NCBI GenBank assembly: GCA_963664675.2 | Contig: CAXXLB010000002.1 | Coordinates: 62,001 to 126,000, forward strand | DNA length: 64,000 nucleotides | Source of the DNA: JASGMR01 sp963664675 | Lineage (GTDB): Bacteria; Thermotogota; Thermotogae; Petrotogales; Kosmotogaceae | Direction of reading: 5' to 3' | Shown: positions 17,201-25,529 of the stretch, piece after piece | How the letters are laid out: every line of letters starts with the position of its first letter | How positions within the stretch are numbered: position 1 is the first letter of the stretch | Notes under the pieces: generated by a model | Databases searched by the model: none | What the model was told of the DNA's origin: nothing | What the model saw: the letters and a program-made list of their open reading frames with translations, nothing else | Position numbers and translations under genes: made by a program

Positions 17201-18281
17201 AAATTTTCAAACGGGATTCATGAAACAGACTATCTTTCGCTGTATAGGAACGGTAGCCATCGCAACGGTTATTTATGCTGCTGTTATAGTGGGCGGTTAT
17301 TTCATCAGTTATAACATCACCTGGCAGCCTTCGGATTTATACTGGTTCCTGATCGAATTGAAATCGTATATGGCTTTTTTAATACCGGTTGTATGGATAG
17401 TGATGGTATTCGTCATTATCTATCACTACTGGAAAAAAACCGCGGGCTATATAGAGGAAATCGTTGAGGCAAGTAAATCGCTGATCAATCCCGATGATGA
17501 GAATATAAAGCTCTCCTCTCCATTGCGTGTGATAGAAGACAGTATGAACCAGATAAAAAGGACCGCTCTGAAGAATGAACGTGAAGCGAGAGAAGCGGAG
17601 CAACGAAAAAACGATCTCGTCGTCAATCTCGCCCATGATATTCGAACGCCTCTCGCATCGATCATAGGATATCTGAATCTTCTGAACGAAGCCTCCGATA
17701 TGCCTGTGGAACAGAGGGTTAAATATATCGGGACCATACTTGAAAAATCGTACAGGCTGGAACGGCTCATAAATGAATTTTTTGAAATCACACGTTTCAA
17801 TCTGAGTTCTATTGCACTGAACTGCGGAAAAATCAAGCTTTCCTTCATGCTTCAGCAGATTGCCGATGAATTTTATCCGATGCTCGAACCTCAGGGTAAA
17901 CGCGCGGTAGTCAACGCTCCGGATGATCTGATCCTGTGGGGCGATGCTGATAAATTATCACGGGTGTTCAACAATATTCTGAAAAATGCGATCGCCTACA
18001 GTTATGAAAACAGTATCATAACGATCACAGCGTTTGAAAGGGATAAAGATGTAGTAATTCGTTTTGAAAACCAGGGAGATCCCATTCCCGAACGAAAACT
18101 GGATACGATATTCGAAAGATTCTTCAGGCTGGATGCCGCTCGATCTTCCGATAACGGAGGGGCCGGTCTTGGACTGGCGATAGCAAAGGAAATCGTCTCT
18201 GCTCACGGGGGAACAATTACGGCGGACAGCGATAAGATCCGTACCGTATTCACCGTAACACTTCCAAACTCTAATACTTAA
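17175..18281 (+). CDS. vanS: VanS-type sensor histidine kinase
   Basis: A 368-residue membrane histidine kinase. Two N-terminal TM helices (about 22-48 and 64-86) flank a short extracytoplasmic loop. A HAMP-like linker, the HisKA box NLAHDIRTPLASIIGYL and the HATPase boxes N (NILKNAIAY) and G (GAGLGLAIAKEIV) follow. The short sensor loop and gene order match VanS of vanG/vanC-type clusters. It probably starts at TTG 17175 inside the vanR end (coupled); an ATG at 17220 is the alternative. It is expected to phosphorylate VanR on glycopeptide stress. Confidence 0.9.
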   Translation: MGTKLRKNKNFQTGFMKQTIFRCIGTVAIATVIYAAVIVGGYFISYNITWQPSDLYWFLIELKSYMAFLIPVVWIVMVFVIIYHYWKKTAGYIEEIVEASKSLINPDDENIKLSSPLRVIEDSMNQIKRTALKNEREAREAEQRKNDLVVNLAHDIRTPLASIIGYLNLLNEASDMPVEQRVKYIGTILEKSYRLERLINEFFEITRFNLSSIALNCGKIKLSFMLQQIADEFYPMLEPQGKRAVVNAPDDLILWGDADKLSRVFNNILKNAIAYSYENSIITITAFERDKDVVIRFENQGDPIPERKLDTIFERFFRLDAARSSDNGGAGLGLAIAKEIVSAHGGTITADSDKIRTVFTVTLPNSNT

Positions 18282-18282
18282 A

Positions 18283-18309
18283 TTAAGAAATAATTAAGAG
18301 CCCTATAAG
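18283..18309 (+). promoter_or_regulatory. candidate VanR operator upstream of vanY
   Basis: TTAAG at 18283, TTAAG at 18294 and ATAAG at 18305 reproduce the 11-bp-spaced triplet found before vanR. They lie directly after the vanS stop and 70-95 nt before the vanY-like start, which suggests a second, VanR-dependent promoter for the resistance genes. Confidence 0.65.
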
Positions 18310-18378
18310 AGAAAATTCCAACATAGCTTCCTGTCATGTGATTGAATAAATCAGTGAATGATGAGGAGCTGTTTTACT

Positions 18379-19344
18379 ATGTTAGGGATGAAAAGAGAAA
18401 AGATAAAAGGGAATTTTCCGGAATCCGGATTCGGGCACACGGTGATTCCCGATGAAGGTTTTTTATGTGAAGAAACCGGCATAAAAGAATCGGGTTCATT
18501 TTTCCGCCCCGCGGTCGCCGATGAAGCTTTTACGGTTCTGCAACCACGCGATCTTTATAGCTTCAGCGCCATTCTGTTACGAATGAGTGATCACAGGATC
18601 TTAATGGAGAAACGAATCGGTGAGAAGGTATATCCCGCATCTTTAACGAAAATGATGACGGTGATCATCGCGATTGAGAATCTGTGTGATTTACAGGAAA
18701 AGGTTGAACTTCCGGTTTCAATATTCCATAAATTGTACGGTGAAAATGCTTCGATAGCGGGGTTCAGACCATACGAACGGGTAAAAGTGATAGATCTGCT
18801 TCATGGTGCCATGTTACCCAGCGGTGCCGAATGCTGCATGGGTCTCGTTGAAAGAATCGCTGATTCCGAAGAGAATTTCGTAAAATTGATGAACGAAAAG
18901 GCCGTTGAACTCGGCATGAACGACACACATTTCGAGAATGTGACGGGGCTTCATGATCGGAATCATTACTCGACCGTTGAAGATTTATCTTTTCTTCTCC
19001 GTTATGCCCTGAAGAATGTTCTGTTTCGCAAAATTTTCACCGCACCACGGTATACGATCCGGGGGACCAACAAACACCCTTCCGGGATGATTCTTCACAG
19101 TACGTTGTTCAAAAACCTGCAGAGTCCCGACATTGAGAACGGGAGAATACTGGGTGGCAAAACCGGATATACGGATGAAGCCGGGCTCTGTCTTGCCAGT
19201 CTTGCTGGAAAAGATGAAGATGAATATATCATGATCAGTGTGGGTGCGAATGGAAATCATAAAACCGAACAATACAATATTTCCGATGCGTTGATGGTTT
19301 ATAACAGCATAGGAAAAAATAAAATTCATATAAGAAATATTTAA
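18379..19344 (+). CDS. vanY: VanY-like D,D-carboxypeptidase (S11 serine peptidase)
   Basis: A 321-residue penicillin-binding-type D-Ala-D-Ala carboxypeptidase. The catalytic SxxK is SLTK in YPASLTKMM (about residue 90), KTG is in GGKTGYTDEAG (about 260), and the middle motif reads SGAE instead of the usual SxN. It would trim D-Ala from pentapeptides that escape VanXY. No signal peptide or TM helix is visible before the peptidase domain, which is odd for VanY-type enzymes. The ATG at 18379 follows GAGGAGCT; ATG 18358 overlaps that site. It is placed between vanS and the ligase, as in vanG clusters. Confidence 0.82.
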   Translation: MLGMKREKIKGNFPESGFGHTVIPDEGFLCEETGIKESGSFFRPAVADEAFTVLQPRDLYSFSAILLRMSDHRILMEKRIGEKVYPASLTKMMTVIIAIENLCDLQEKVELPVSIFHKLYGENASIAGFRPYERVKVIDLLHGAMLPSGAECCMGLVERIADSEENFVKLMNEKAVELGMNDTHFENVTGLHDRNHYSTVEDLSFLLRYALKNVLFRKIFTAPRYTIRGTNKHPSGMILHSTLFKNLQSPDIENGRILGGKTGYTDEAGLCLASLAGKDEDEYIMISVGANGNHKTEQYNISDALMVYNSIGKNKIHIRNI

Positions 19345-19512
19345 GATTTTTATGGGCCCGGATTCAAATATTTCCCGTTCTGGTCAGTTGAAATTTAATG
19401 AGGGTTCCGAAAGAGATTTCTGTATTTCGAAGGGCCGCGCGGAAATAAAAGCATCGCAAATTTTGTTGAGAAAATATACGGTGAATATAAATTGAGGAGT
19501 AAATTTTTTTAA

Positions 19513-20562
19513 ATGAGAAAAAAAGTGATAGCGGTTTTATTCGGAGGTTGCTCAGATGAATATGATGTGTCCTTACAATCGGCCTCTTCAATTATAAAAA
19601 ATATTGATTCTGAAAAGTACGGAATAATCATGATAGGTATTACCCGCCAGGGAGAGTGGAAAAGATATAATGGGGGAATTCAGGATATTCAAAACGGCTC
19701 GTGGATGAAACACGCCTCCTGTGTTCCTGCGATCATTTCACCGGATCGAAAAACAGGAGGCATTCTCATTTTTGAAGGAGACAGAATCGAGACCGTTCGT
19801 ATCGATCTGGCATTTCCCGTTTTGCACGGAAGAAATGGAGAAGACGGAAGAATGCAGGGATTACTCGAAATGGCGGGTATATCTTACGTTGGAAGTGGAA
19901 TGCTTAGTTCCACTATGTGCATGGACAAAGATATCGCTCACCGGCTGGTGAGTCATGCGGGAATAAAGACCCCATCTTCGATGGTTATCGATGCTGAACT
20001 GTCCGATGAGAAATTAGAAAAAAGAGTTCTCACATTCAAATATCCGCTGTACGTAAAACCTGCTAACGGCGGATCGTCCATTGGAATCACAAGAGTATCC
20101 GGCCGGTGCGAATTAAAAGACGCGGTGCATGATGCTCTTTTGCATGATCGAAAAGTGATTATCGAAGAAGGTGTTGATGGGTTTGAAGTCGGTTGTGCGA
20201 TTCTCGGAAATGAATCACCGGTGATTGGAGAAGTTGATGAAATAGAACTATCCCGTGGATTTTTTGACAATACCGAGAAATATACGCTGAAAACCTCCAG
20301 AATTCATGTGCCGGCGCGAATCGATACGGATACTGCCGACCGCATTAAGGAAACGGCGGTAAAGATTTATAGAATCCTCGGATGTGAAGGATTTGCGCGG
20401 GTTGATATGTTCCTGACGGAAGGGGGAGAAATCGTCTTCAATGAAGTCAACACCATTCCTGGGTTCACATCCCACAGCCGCTATCCGAATATGCTGAAGG
20501 AAATTGGAATGACCTTCTCGCAGATTGTGGATGAGCTTATAAGGTCGGCGATACAGGAATGA
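19513..20562 (+). CDS. vanG: VanG-type D-alanine:D-serine ligase
   Basis: A 349-residue ATP-grasp D-Ala-D-X ligase. Visible motifs are VLFGGCSDEYDVSLQSA, FPVLHGRNGEDGRMQG, MDKDIAHRL, YVKPANGGSSIGITRV, and C-terminal FNEVNTIPGFTSHSRYP. The omega-loop EKYTLKTS resembles VanG/VanC-group D-Ala-D-Ser ligases rather than D-Ala-D-Lac (VanA) or housekeeping Ddl enzymes. Its neighbours VanXY and a serine racemase support D-Ser use. The product lowers vancomycin affinity of the cell-wall stem. Good GGAG site; overlaps vanXY by 4 nt. Confidence 0.92.
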   Translation: MRKKVIAVLFGGCSDEYDVSLQSASSIIKNIDSEKYGIIMIGITRQGEWKRYNGGIQDIQNGSWMKHASCVPAIISPDRKTGGILIFEGDRIETVRIDLAFPVLHGRNGEDGRMQGLLEMAGISYVGSGMLSSTMCMDKDIAHRLVSHAGIKTPSSMVIDAELSDEKLEKRVLTFKYPLYVKPANGGSSIGITRVSGRCELKDAVHDALLHDRKVIIEEGVDGFEVGCAILGNESPVIGEVDEIELSRGFFDNTEKYTLKTSRIHVPARIDTDTADRIKETAVKIYRILGCEGFARVDMFLTEGGEIVFNEVNTIPGFTSHSRYPNMLKEIGMTFSQIVDELIRSAIQE

Positions 20563-21323
20563 GGACGATCCGGTTTGGAACATCAGACATTTCAAAAGGT
20601 TTTTTGATTCTCGTCAATTCATCTCATCCCATTAAGAGGGATATACCGAAGAAGCATCTCGCTCCCATGCGTTCCGATACTGGAGATATTCTTTTGGAGA
20701 GGCAGACTGTCAAAATGCTGTCGAAAATAACGACCCTTCTGAGATGTGCGAATGAAATTATTCCGGTCAGCGGCTATCGTGATATGCTGGAACAGCGGAC
20801 AATATATATGAATTCTCTACGTGAAAATGGGTATGATTTTACCCGGAAATATGTCGCATTGCCGGGATGCAGTGAACATCAAACCGGACTCGCCATAGAT
20901 CTCGCGAAAAACGGTGATTCCATCGATTTTATTCGTCCAGGTTTTCCATACACCGGAATATGTATGCGTTTCCGTGAACTTTCCGTTCGTTACGGTTTTA
21001 TCGAACGTTATCCCGCCGGGCGTGAGCGAATTACACACATAGCCCACGAACCCTGGCATTTCCGTTATGTTGGATATCCGCACTCGGAAATAATGAAGAA
21101 CGGATTTTTAACATTGGAAGAATATATCACTTATCTTAAGCAGTTTCCCTATCGGGGCAGCCATATGCGCTTCAAAGATTATCGGTGTGATTTTGAGATT
21201 TTTTATTTTTCTTTACATGATGACAGAGAAATCGCCATAGAAATACCCAATAATACTTTTTACAGGATATCGGGGAACAACGAAGATGGGGTAGTGGTAA
21301 CATTATGGAAAAAACGACTATAG
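20559..21323 (+). CDS. vanXY: VanXY bifunctional D,D-dipeptidase/D,D-carboxypeptidase
   Basis: A 254-residue M15 zinc peptidase. The zinc motif SxHxxGxAxD is SEHQTGLAIDLA, and the catalytic ExxWH is EPWHFRYV. It hydrolyses D-Ala-D-Ala and terminal D-Ala of pentapeptide, removing the vancomycin target while sparing D-Ala-D-Ser. No signal peptide, consistent with the cytoplasmic VanXY enzymes. The start overlaps vanG by 4 nt and its end overlaps vanTm by 19 nt, so the four resistance genes form one coupled unit. Arg is mostly CGT/CGN, unlike the core genes. Confidence 0.93.
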   Translation: MRTIRFGTSDISKGFLILVNSSHPIKRDIPKKHLAPMRSDTGDILLERQTVKMLSKITTLLRCANEIIPVSGYRDMLEQRTIYMNSLRENGYDFTRKYVALPGCSEHQTGLAIDLAKNGDSIDFIRPGFPYTGICMRFRELSVRYGFIERYPAGRERITHIAHEPWHFRYVGYPHSEIMKNGFLTLEEYITYLKQFPYRGSHMRFKDYRCDFEIFYFSLHDDREIAIEIPNNTFYRISGNNEDGVVVTLWKKRL

Positions 21324-22354
21324 CGGATCTGCAAAGAGAATATGTCGGTATAGACTATTTCAGGCCTATTGCGGCATCTCCCGTAATAACGATTCACACT
21401 TCTCCCCTTGCAGGGATCAGCGAAAAAGCCGATTTCATTTTGACGAGAATAATTGCACGTGTTGCGGTTCCCTTCTTTTTTATGACCTCTGGATTTTTCC
21501 TTTTTGGGAAAAGGAAAGACGGGCGACAAAGCTTTTATAAATTTACGGTCTTTATAAAAAAAATTACCGTCATTTATGGAATAGCCACTCTGATTTACCT
21601 GCCGTTGAATATCTATACCGGGAGAGTGAAGGAGTGGATATATTTACCATGTTTTCTGAAGGACGTTGCTTTTGATGGTACGTTTTATCATTTGTGGTAT
21701 CTGCCTGCGGCCATCATCGGAGCCGGTATAGTGTATTTACTGCTCAAAAAACTGAAAACAGAACAGGCATTCATCATCAGCTTATTTTTATACATCGTCG
21801 GTCTGTTTGGTGACAGTTATTACGGGATTTCCGAAAAAATTCCCTTCCTGAAAGCCGTTTATAAGAATTTGTTCACTGTTTTCAATTATACGAGAAACGG
21901 TATATTTTTCGCGCCAATTTTTTTTATGATGAGAGCGATGATTTCAAAAAGAACGAAGAGAATATCCCTGATAACAAGTCTTGCAGGGTTTATGCTGTCC
22001 TTTTCGCTTATGCTGGCGGAGGGACTTTTACTTCACAATTTTAACCTTCAGCGTCATGACAGTATGTATTTCATGCTTTTGCCCTGTTTGTTTTTTCTGT
22101 TCCGGAGTTTGATTTTTCGGGAAGGAAAAAGCCTCAAATATTTACGAAATCTTTCCATGTTCGTTTATCTGATTCACCCCGCAATTATCGTGTCGGTTCG
22201 TGGTTTTGCAAAGATTACGGCGACGCAGGGATTATTGATCGAAAACAGTGTCATTCATTTTATGGCTGTTGCAATCGTATCTTTTGCCATAGTCACTGCA
22301 TTGAGCATGTTTTTTGACGTGAAATGTAAACGCGGGGACAGTTATTGTGGGTAG
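21305..22354 (+). CDS. vanTm: VanT membrane domain (acyltransferase-3 fold), VanTm
   Basis: A 349-residue polytopic protein with about 10 TM helices. It begins YFRPIAASPVITIHTSP and contains ARVAVPFFFMTSGFFLF and FYHLWYLPAAIIGAG, the acyltransferase-3 signatures found in the membrane half of VanT serine racemases, where this half is thought to take part in L-Ser uptake. In most vanG/vanC clusters it is fused to the racemase; here the frame stops and the racemase starts in a different frame after an 8-nt overlap. A split VanT (vanTm/vanTr) is known from the vanL cluster. Confidence 0.87.
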   Translation: MEKTTIADLQREYVGIDYFRPIAASPVITIHTSPLAGISEKADFILTRIIARVAVPFFFMTSGFFLFGKRKDGRQSFYKFTVFIKKITVIYGIATLIYLPLNIYTGRVKEWIYLPCFLKDVAFDGTFYHLWYLPAAIIGAGIVYLLLKKLKTEQAFIISLFLYIVGLFGDSYYGISEKIPFLKAVYKNLFTVFNYTRNGIFFAPIFFMMRAMISKRTKRISLITSLAGFMLSFSLMLAEGLLLHNFNLQRHDSMYFMLLPCLFFLFRSLIFREGKSLKYLRNLSMFVYLIHPAIIVSVRGFAKITATQGLLIENSVIHFMAVAIVSFAIVTALSMFFDVKCKRGDSYCG

Positions 22355-23465
22355 AGACCGGGCGTGGGCGGAAATAAATATGACAAATCTGCAGCACAAT
22401 GTTCGGGCTTTGCAGCGAATTCTACCGAAGAGATGCAAAATTATGGCCGTTGTGAAGGCGAATGCCTATGGACATGGAGCGGTTCGGATTTCCTCACGAT
22501 TGAACGGAATGGGTATTGATCACTTTGCGGTTGCCACAGTTGATGAGGGAATTCAATTACGTAAAAGTGGAATCAGGGGAGAAATTCTTGTCCTCGGATA
22601 TACTTCTCCGTTGAGGGCACCCGAACTCTCTCACTATGATCTGACTCAGACTGCTGTCGATATTTCTCACGCGAGGGCTCTGAATGCCAGCGGAAAATCA
22701 ATAAAGACGCATATAAAAGTGAATACCGGCATGAACAGATTGGGTGAAAATTTCAATCGTGTATCCGGGATCACCGATTTGTTCAAATTTAAAAATCTTG
22801 AGGTCACGGGAATTTTCACGCATCTGTGTGTATCCGACAGTTGCAAGATGGGCGATGTCGCTTTTACGAATGAACAGATTCGGAATTTTTATAAACTTTT
22901 AAATGAATTGAAATTAAAGAATATTCGAATTCCCAAAATTCATATACAGAGCAGTTACGGTGTTTTGAACTATCCCGGGTTGATGTGCGATTATGCGAGA
23001 ATCGGAATAGCACTTTATGGCGTTTTGAGCACACCGAATTCACTGACTCAATTATCCCCCGATTTGAAGCCAGTTCTGTCCCTGAAATCGAGGATCATTC
23101 TCATCAGAACCGTTGAATCCGGGAAATATGCCGGTTATAGTAGAAATTTCATAGCGAAAAGAAAAACTAAGTTAGCTGTTGTTTCCATTGGATACGGAGA
23201 CGGATTACCACGTTGCCTTTCCGAAGGGAATGGCCATGTGCTGATTAGGGGGCATCGTGTGCCCATAGTGGGTAAGATCTGCATGGATCAGCTCATGACA
23301 GATGTTACCGAGATTCCCGGAGTTACCGAAGGTGATATAGTTACACTGATAGGTGAAGACGGTTGTGAAGGGATCACCGCCGAACAGACGGCTGAAAACG
23401 CAGATACGATAACTAACGAGTTGCTCAGCGGGTTGGGGAATCGTGTGGAAAGGATATTTCTTTGA
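22347..23465 (+). CDS. vanTr: VanT serine racemase domain, VanTr
   Basis: A 372-residue PLP-dependent alanine-racemase-fold enzyme. The PLP lysine is in AVVKANAYGHGA (about residue 34), the second catalytic residue Tyr in SIGYGDGLPR (about 270), and CMDQLMTDVT follows. In this context it should make D-Ser for the VanG ligase; the host's own Alr is not in the window. It starts at GTG 22347 with GGGGA upstream, overlapping the vanTm stop. It is the last gene of the van unit, followed by a gene-free stretch. Confidence 0.9.
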   Translation: MGRDRAWAEINMTNLQHNVRALQRILPKRCKIMAVVKANAYGHGAVRISSRLNGMGIDHFAVATVDEGIQLRKSGIRGEILVLGYTSPLRAPELSHYDLTQTAVDISHARALNASGKSIKTHIKVNTGMNRLGENFNRVSGITDLFKFKNLEVTGIFTHLCVSDSCKMGDVAFTNEQIRNFYKLLNELKLKNIRIPKIHIQSSYGVLNYPGLMCDYARIGIALYGVLSTPNSLTQLSPDLKPVLSLKSRIILIRTVESGKYAGYSRNFIAKRKTKLAVVSIGYGDGLPRCLSEGNGHVLIRGHRVPIVGKICMDQLMTDVTEIPGVTEGDIVTLIGEDGCEGITAEQTAENADTITNELLSGLGNRVERIFL

Positions 23466-24138
23466 GTTGTTCGTTAATCTGTATATGAATGATGGAAGAA
23501 AAAGTGAAGGATACGGATATACTGCCAAAATAATGAGCGGGCAAGGATTTTTGTCATGAAAAATTTTTGGAGATGAATTGGGTTAGTGTGCTCTGGTACT
23601 GTTTTGCCACATCACAACGCCCGAAAGTGCTCTGGAGATGGAATTGACCGGTTTACAAGTGTAATGGCCTCTGAAAAACGAATACAGAAGAATCGCCGAC
23701 TGAAAGTCTGTGGCACTTTATTCATGAGCAAAACATCCGTTGACATGAGTGGTGAATTTTGCCCTGCGTTGATTGTGAATAATTAAAAATCTCATGAGTT
23801 TTAAGAGTTATGGTTGGACTGAGAGTCATATCCTGTAAGCGGGTATAAAGAACAGTGAATCATATTAGCCGGGAATTTTAAACCGGATAAAGAGTGAATC
23901 AGGTATGTTTTTCATAAGAATTTTTCGAACTTCATAAATAATCTCCATTTTGAGCTCTTTTGGATCCTTTTTGAACCGGAATATGGACATTCCTTCGAAT
24001 TTTCAATAATCATCTATTTTTTTCAGTGATAATGTTTTAACACAGGTTGATCAATCACCGGATATTATTTATAATCAGAAGGTGAGATGAAATCAACGAA
24101 TAAGTTCAATATTATTTATATCTGAAGGAGGGATAAGT
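23466..24138 (+). other. gene-free stretch downstream of vanT with element relic
   Basis: About 670 bp with no credible gene. It contains a 33-bp segment (23661-23693) that recurs with one mismatch at 61181-61213, next to the putative origin behind the primase gene. One TGTTGAC-like hexamer (GTTGAC near 23738) lies in the same area. The region reads like a decayed copy of that element end. Confidence 0.5.
23661..23693 (+). repeat. 33-bp repeat shared with 61181-61213
   Basis: It starts GTAATGGCCT and ends GAAGAAT, and matches 61181-61213 at 32 of 33 positions in the same orientation. A copy right after the van cluster and another right after a primase-helicase gene suggest a common mobile ancestry of the two regions. 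Confidence 0.75.
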
Positions 24139-25140
24139 TTGCTTTATACCGAAGGAAAAAAAATCAAGAGAGGAATTTGTGTTTTGTTTTTCATCTGTGC
24201 AGTGTTTCTGGGGTTCGCAGGTTCCGGCATAATGGGTAACGTTGATTATGAGAATCCGAAAAACTGGATTTCACTGCCTGCGGGAGAAGAGCTGAATAAA
24301 GCGGTTGATGTTTTTTATGTTTATCCAACTGTAAGCAGTGATCCCAGCGGTAATATGGACATTGTGGTTGAATCGGAACGGGCTCTCGCACAGGGAATTT
24401 TCCAGGCACAGGCGAGTGTGTATGAAAAGAGCGCGAATATATTCGCGCCTTATTATCGTCAAATGACGACACAGGTTTCATTACCCGACGATCCTAACGC
24501 GAAGGCAACGGATACCGATGAATTCAAACTGGGGGCATCTGATGTACAGGATGCATTCGATTATTATATAGAGAATCTGAATCAGGGAAGACCTTTTATT
24601 ATCGCAGGACACAGTCAGGGATCCATGGCTCTTATAGAACTCATTAAGAACGAATTTGGCGAAAATGAAGAGTTGAGAAATAATCTCGTTGCCGCGTATA
24701 TAATCGGTTATACTGTTACCGATGAAGATCTGGAAAAAGCAAAACTGGAATGTGCGCAGGGAGAAAGCGATACGGGAATAGTTGTAACTTACAATACCCA
24801 GTCACCTACATCTCTGGGAGGACCTATGTTGTTCCCGGGAGCACATTGTATTAATCCTTTGAACTGGAAAACCGACGATACTTATGTTCCCGCTTCGGCG
24901 AACCTCGGAGCGAGATTTTATAACGATGAGACAGGAGAATTTCTGAGAGAGGTTCCAGAGTATTCGGATGCTCAGATAAATCTGGAAACCGGTGCATTGA
25001 TGACAAACATACCCGAAGGTGAAGAACTGGATATCGGACCGTATACCGAGGGTGTCTATCACAGATTTGATTACGCGTTCTGGTATAGAAATCTTGAAAA
25101 AAATGTTGAAGTGAGAATCGATTTATTTTTGAATAAATAA
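24139..25140 (+). CDS. DUF3089 alpha/beta-hydrolase-like secreted protein
   Basis: A 333-residue protein of the DUF3089 type. A signal sequence or N-terminal anchor (about 8-32, GICVLFFICAVFLGFAGSGI) precedes a hydrolase-like domain. VDVFYVYPTVSSD is typical of the N-terminus, and the nucleophile elbow is FIIAGHSQGSMALIELI (Ser near 155). MLFPGAHCINPLNWKTD and GVYHRFDYAFWYRN follow. It is probably an esterase or lipase acting outside the membrane; the substrate is unknown. TTG at 24139 follows GAAGGAGGGAT. It is followed by a strong terminator. Confidence 0.8.
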   Translation: MLYTEGKKIKRGICVLFFICAVFLGFAGSGIMGNVDYENPKNWISLPAGEELNKAVDVFYVYPTVSSDPSGNMDIVVESERALAQGIFQAQASVYEKSANIFAPYYRQMTTQVSLPDDPNAKATDTDEFKLGASDVQDAFDYYIENLNQGRPFIIAGHSQGSMALIELIKNEFGENEELRNNLVAAYIIGYTVTDEDLEKAKLECAQGESDTGIVVTYNTQSPTSLGGPMLFPGAHCINPLNWKTDDTYVPASANLGARFYNDETGEFLREVPEYSDAQINLETGALMTNIPEGEELDIGPYTEGVYHRFDYAFWYRNLEKNVEVRIDLFLNK

Positions 25141-25173
25141 AAAATAATTGATAGTTCCGTTCAAAAATTTTTT

Positions 25174-25210
25174 AAAAACCACATTGCTTTTTAAACAGTG
25201 TGGTTTTTTT
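25174..25210 (+). terminator. intrinsic terminator after DUF3089 gene
   Basis: A 10-bp perfect stem (25174-25183 with 25199-25208) contains ACCACA/TGTGGT and is flanked by A-run and T-run, so it could work in both directions. It lies 34 nt after the stop. Confidence 0.85.
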
Positions 25211-25467
25211 TGTATTTTCAATCCGTATGATGGTAAAATTAGAATTGTTTTGTAAAATAATGGGTGTTTGTTTTTAATTTTTTATTGTTATTTTTAAAAT
25301 ATTTTTTCTTCTTGTTTGAGTGTGTATTGAAAAATTATGGATTATTTAAAAGACAGTTGTATTTGTATGATCGTTTTAACCGCAATGATACTCTCTGTTT
25401 TTTAATTGCAAAGAAGAGAGTGCGTGTTATGAAATTAGTCATGCTTTTATAATTTAATCATATTATT

Positions 25468-25499
25468 TTGTTTTTTAACATAAAAAAAAATGATATAAT
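25468..25499 (+). promoter_or_regulatory. candidate promoter of the CheB/CheR/GGDEF/HD-GYP gene
   Basis: A consensus TATAAT at 25494-25499 with an extended -10 TGA lies 31 nt before the start. The -35 is poor (TTGTTT at 25468 with a 20-bp spacer). The extended -10 likely compensates. Confidence 0.5.
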
Positions 25500-25529
25500 T
25501 TTGTAGTAATGAAGTTGAGGGGTAAGTGT

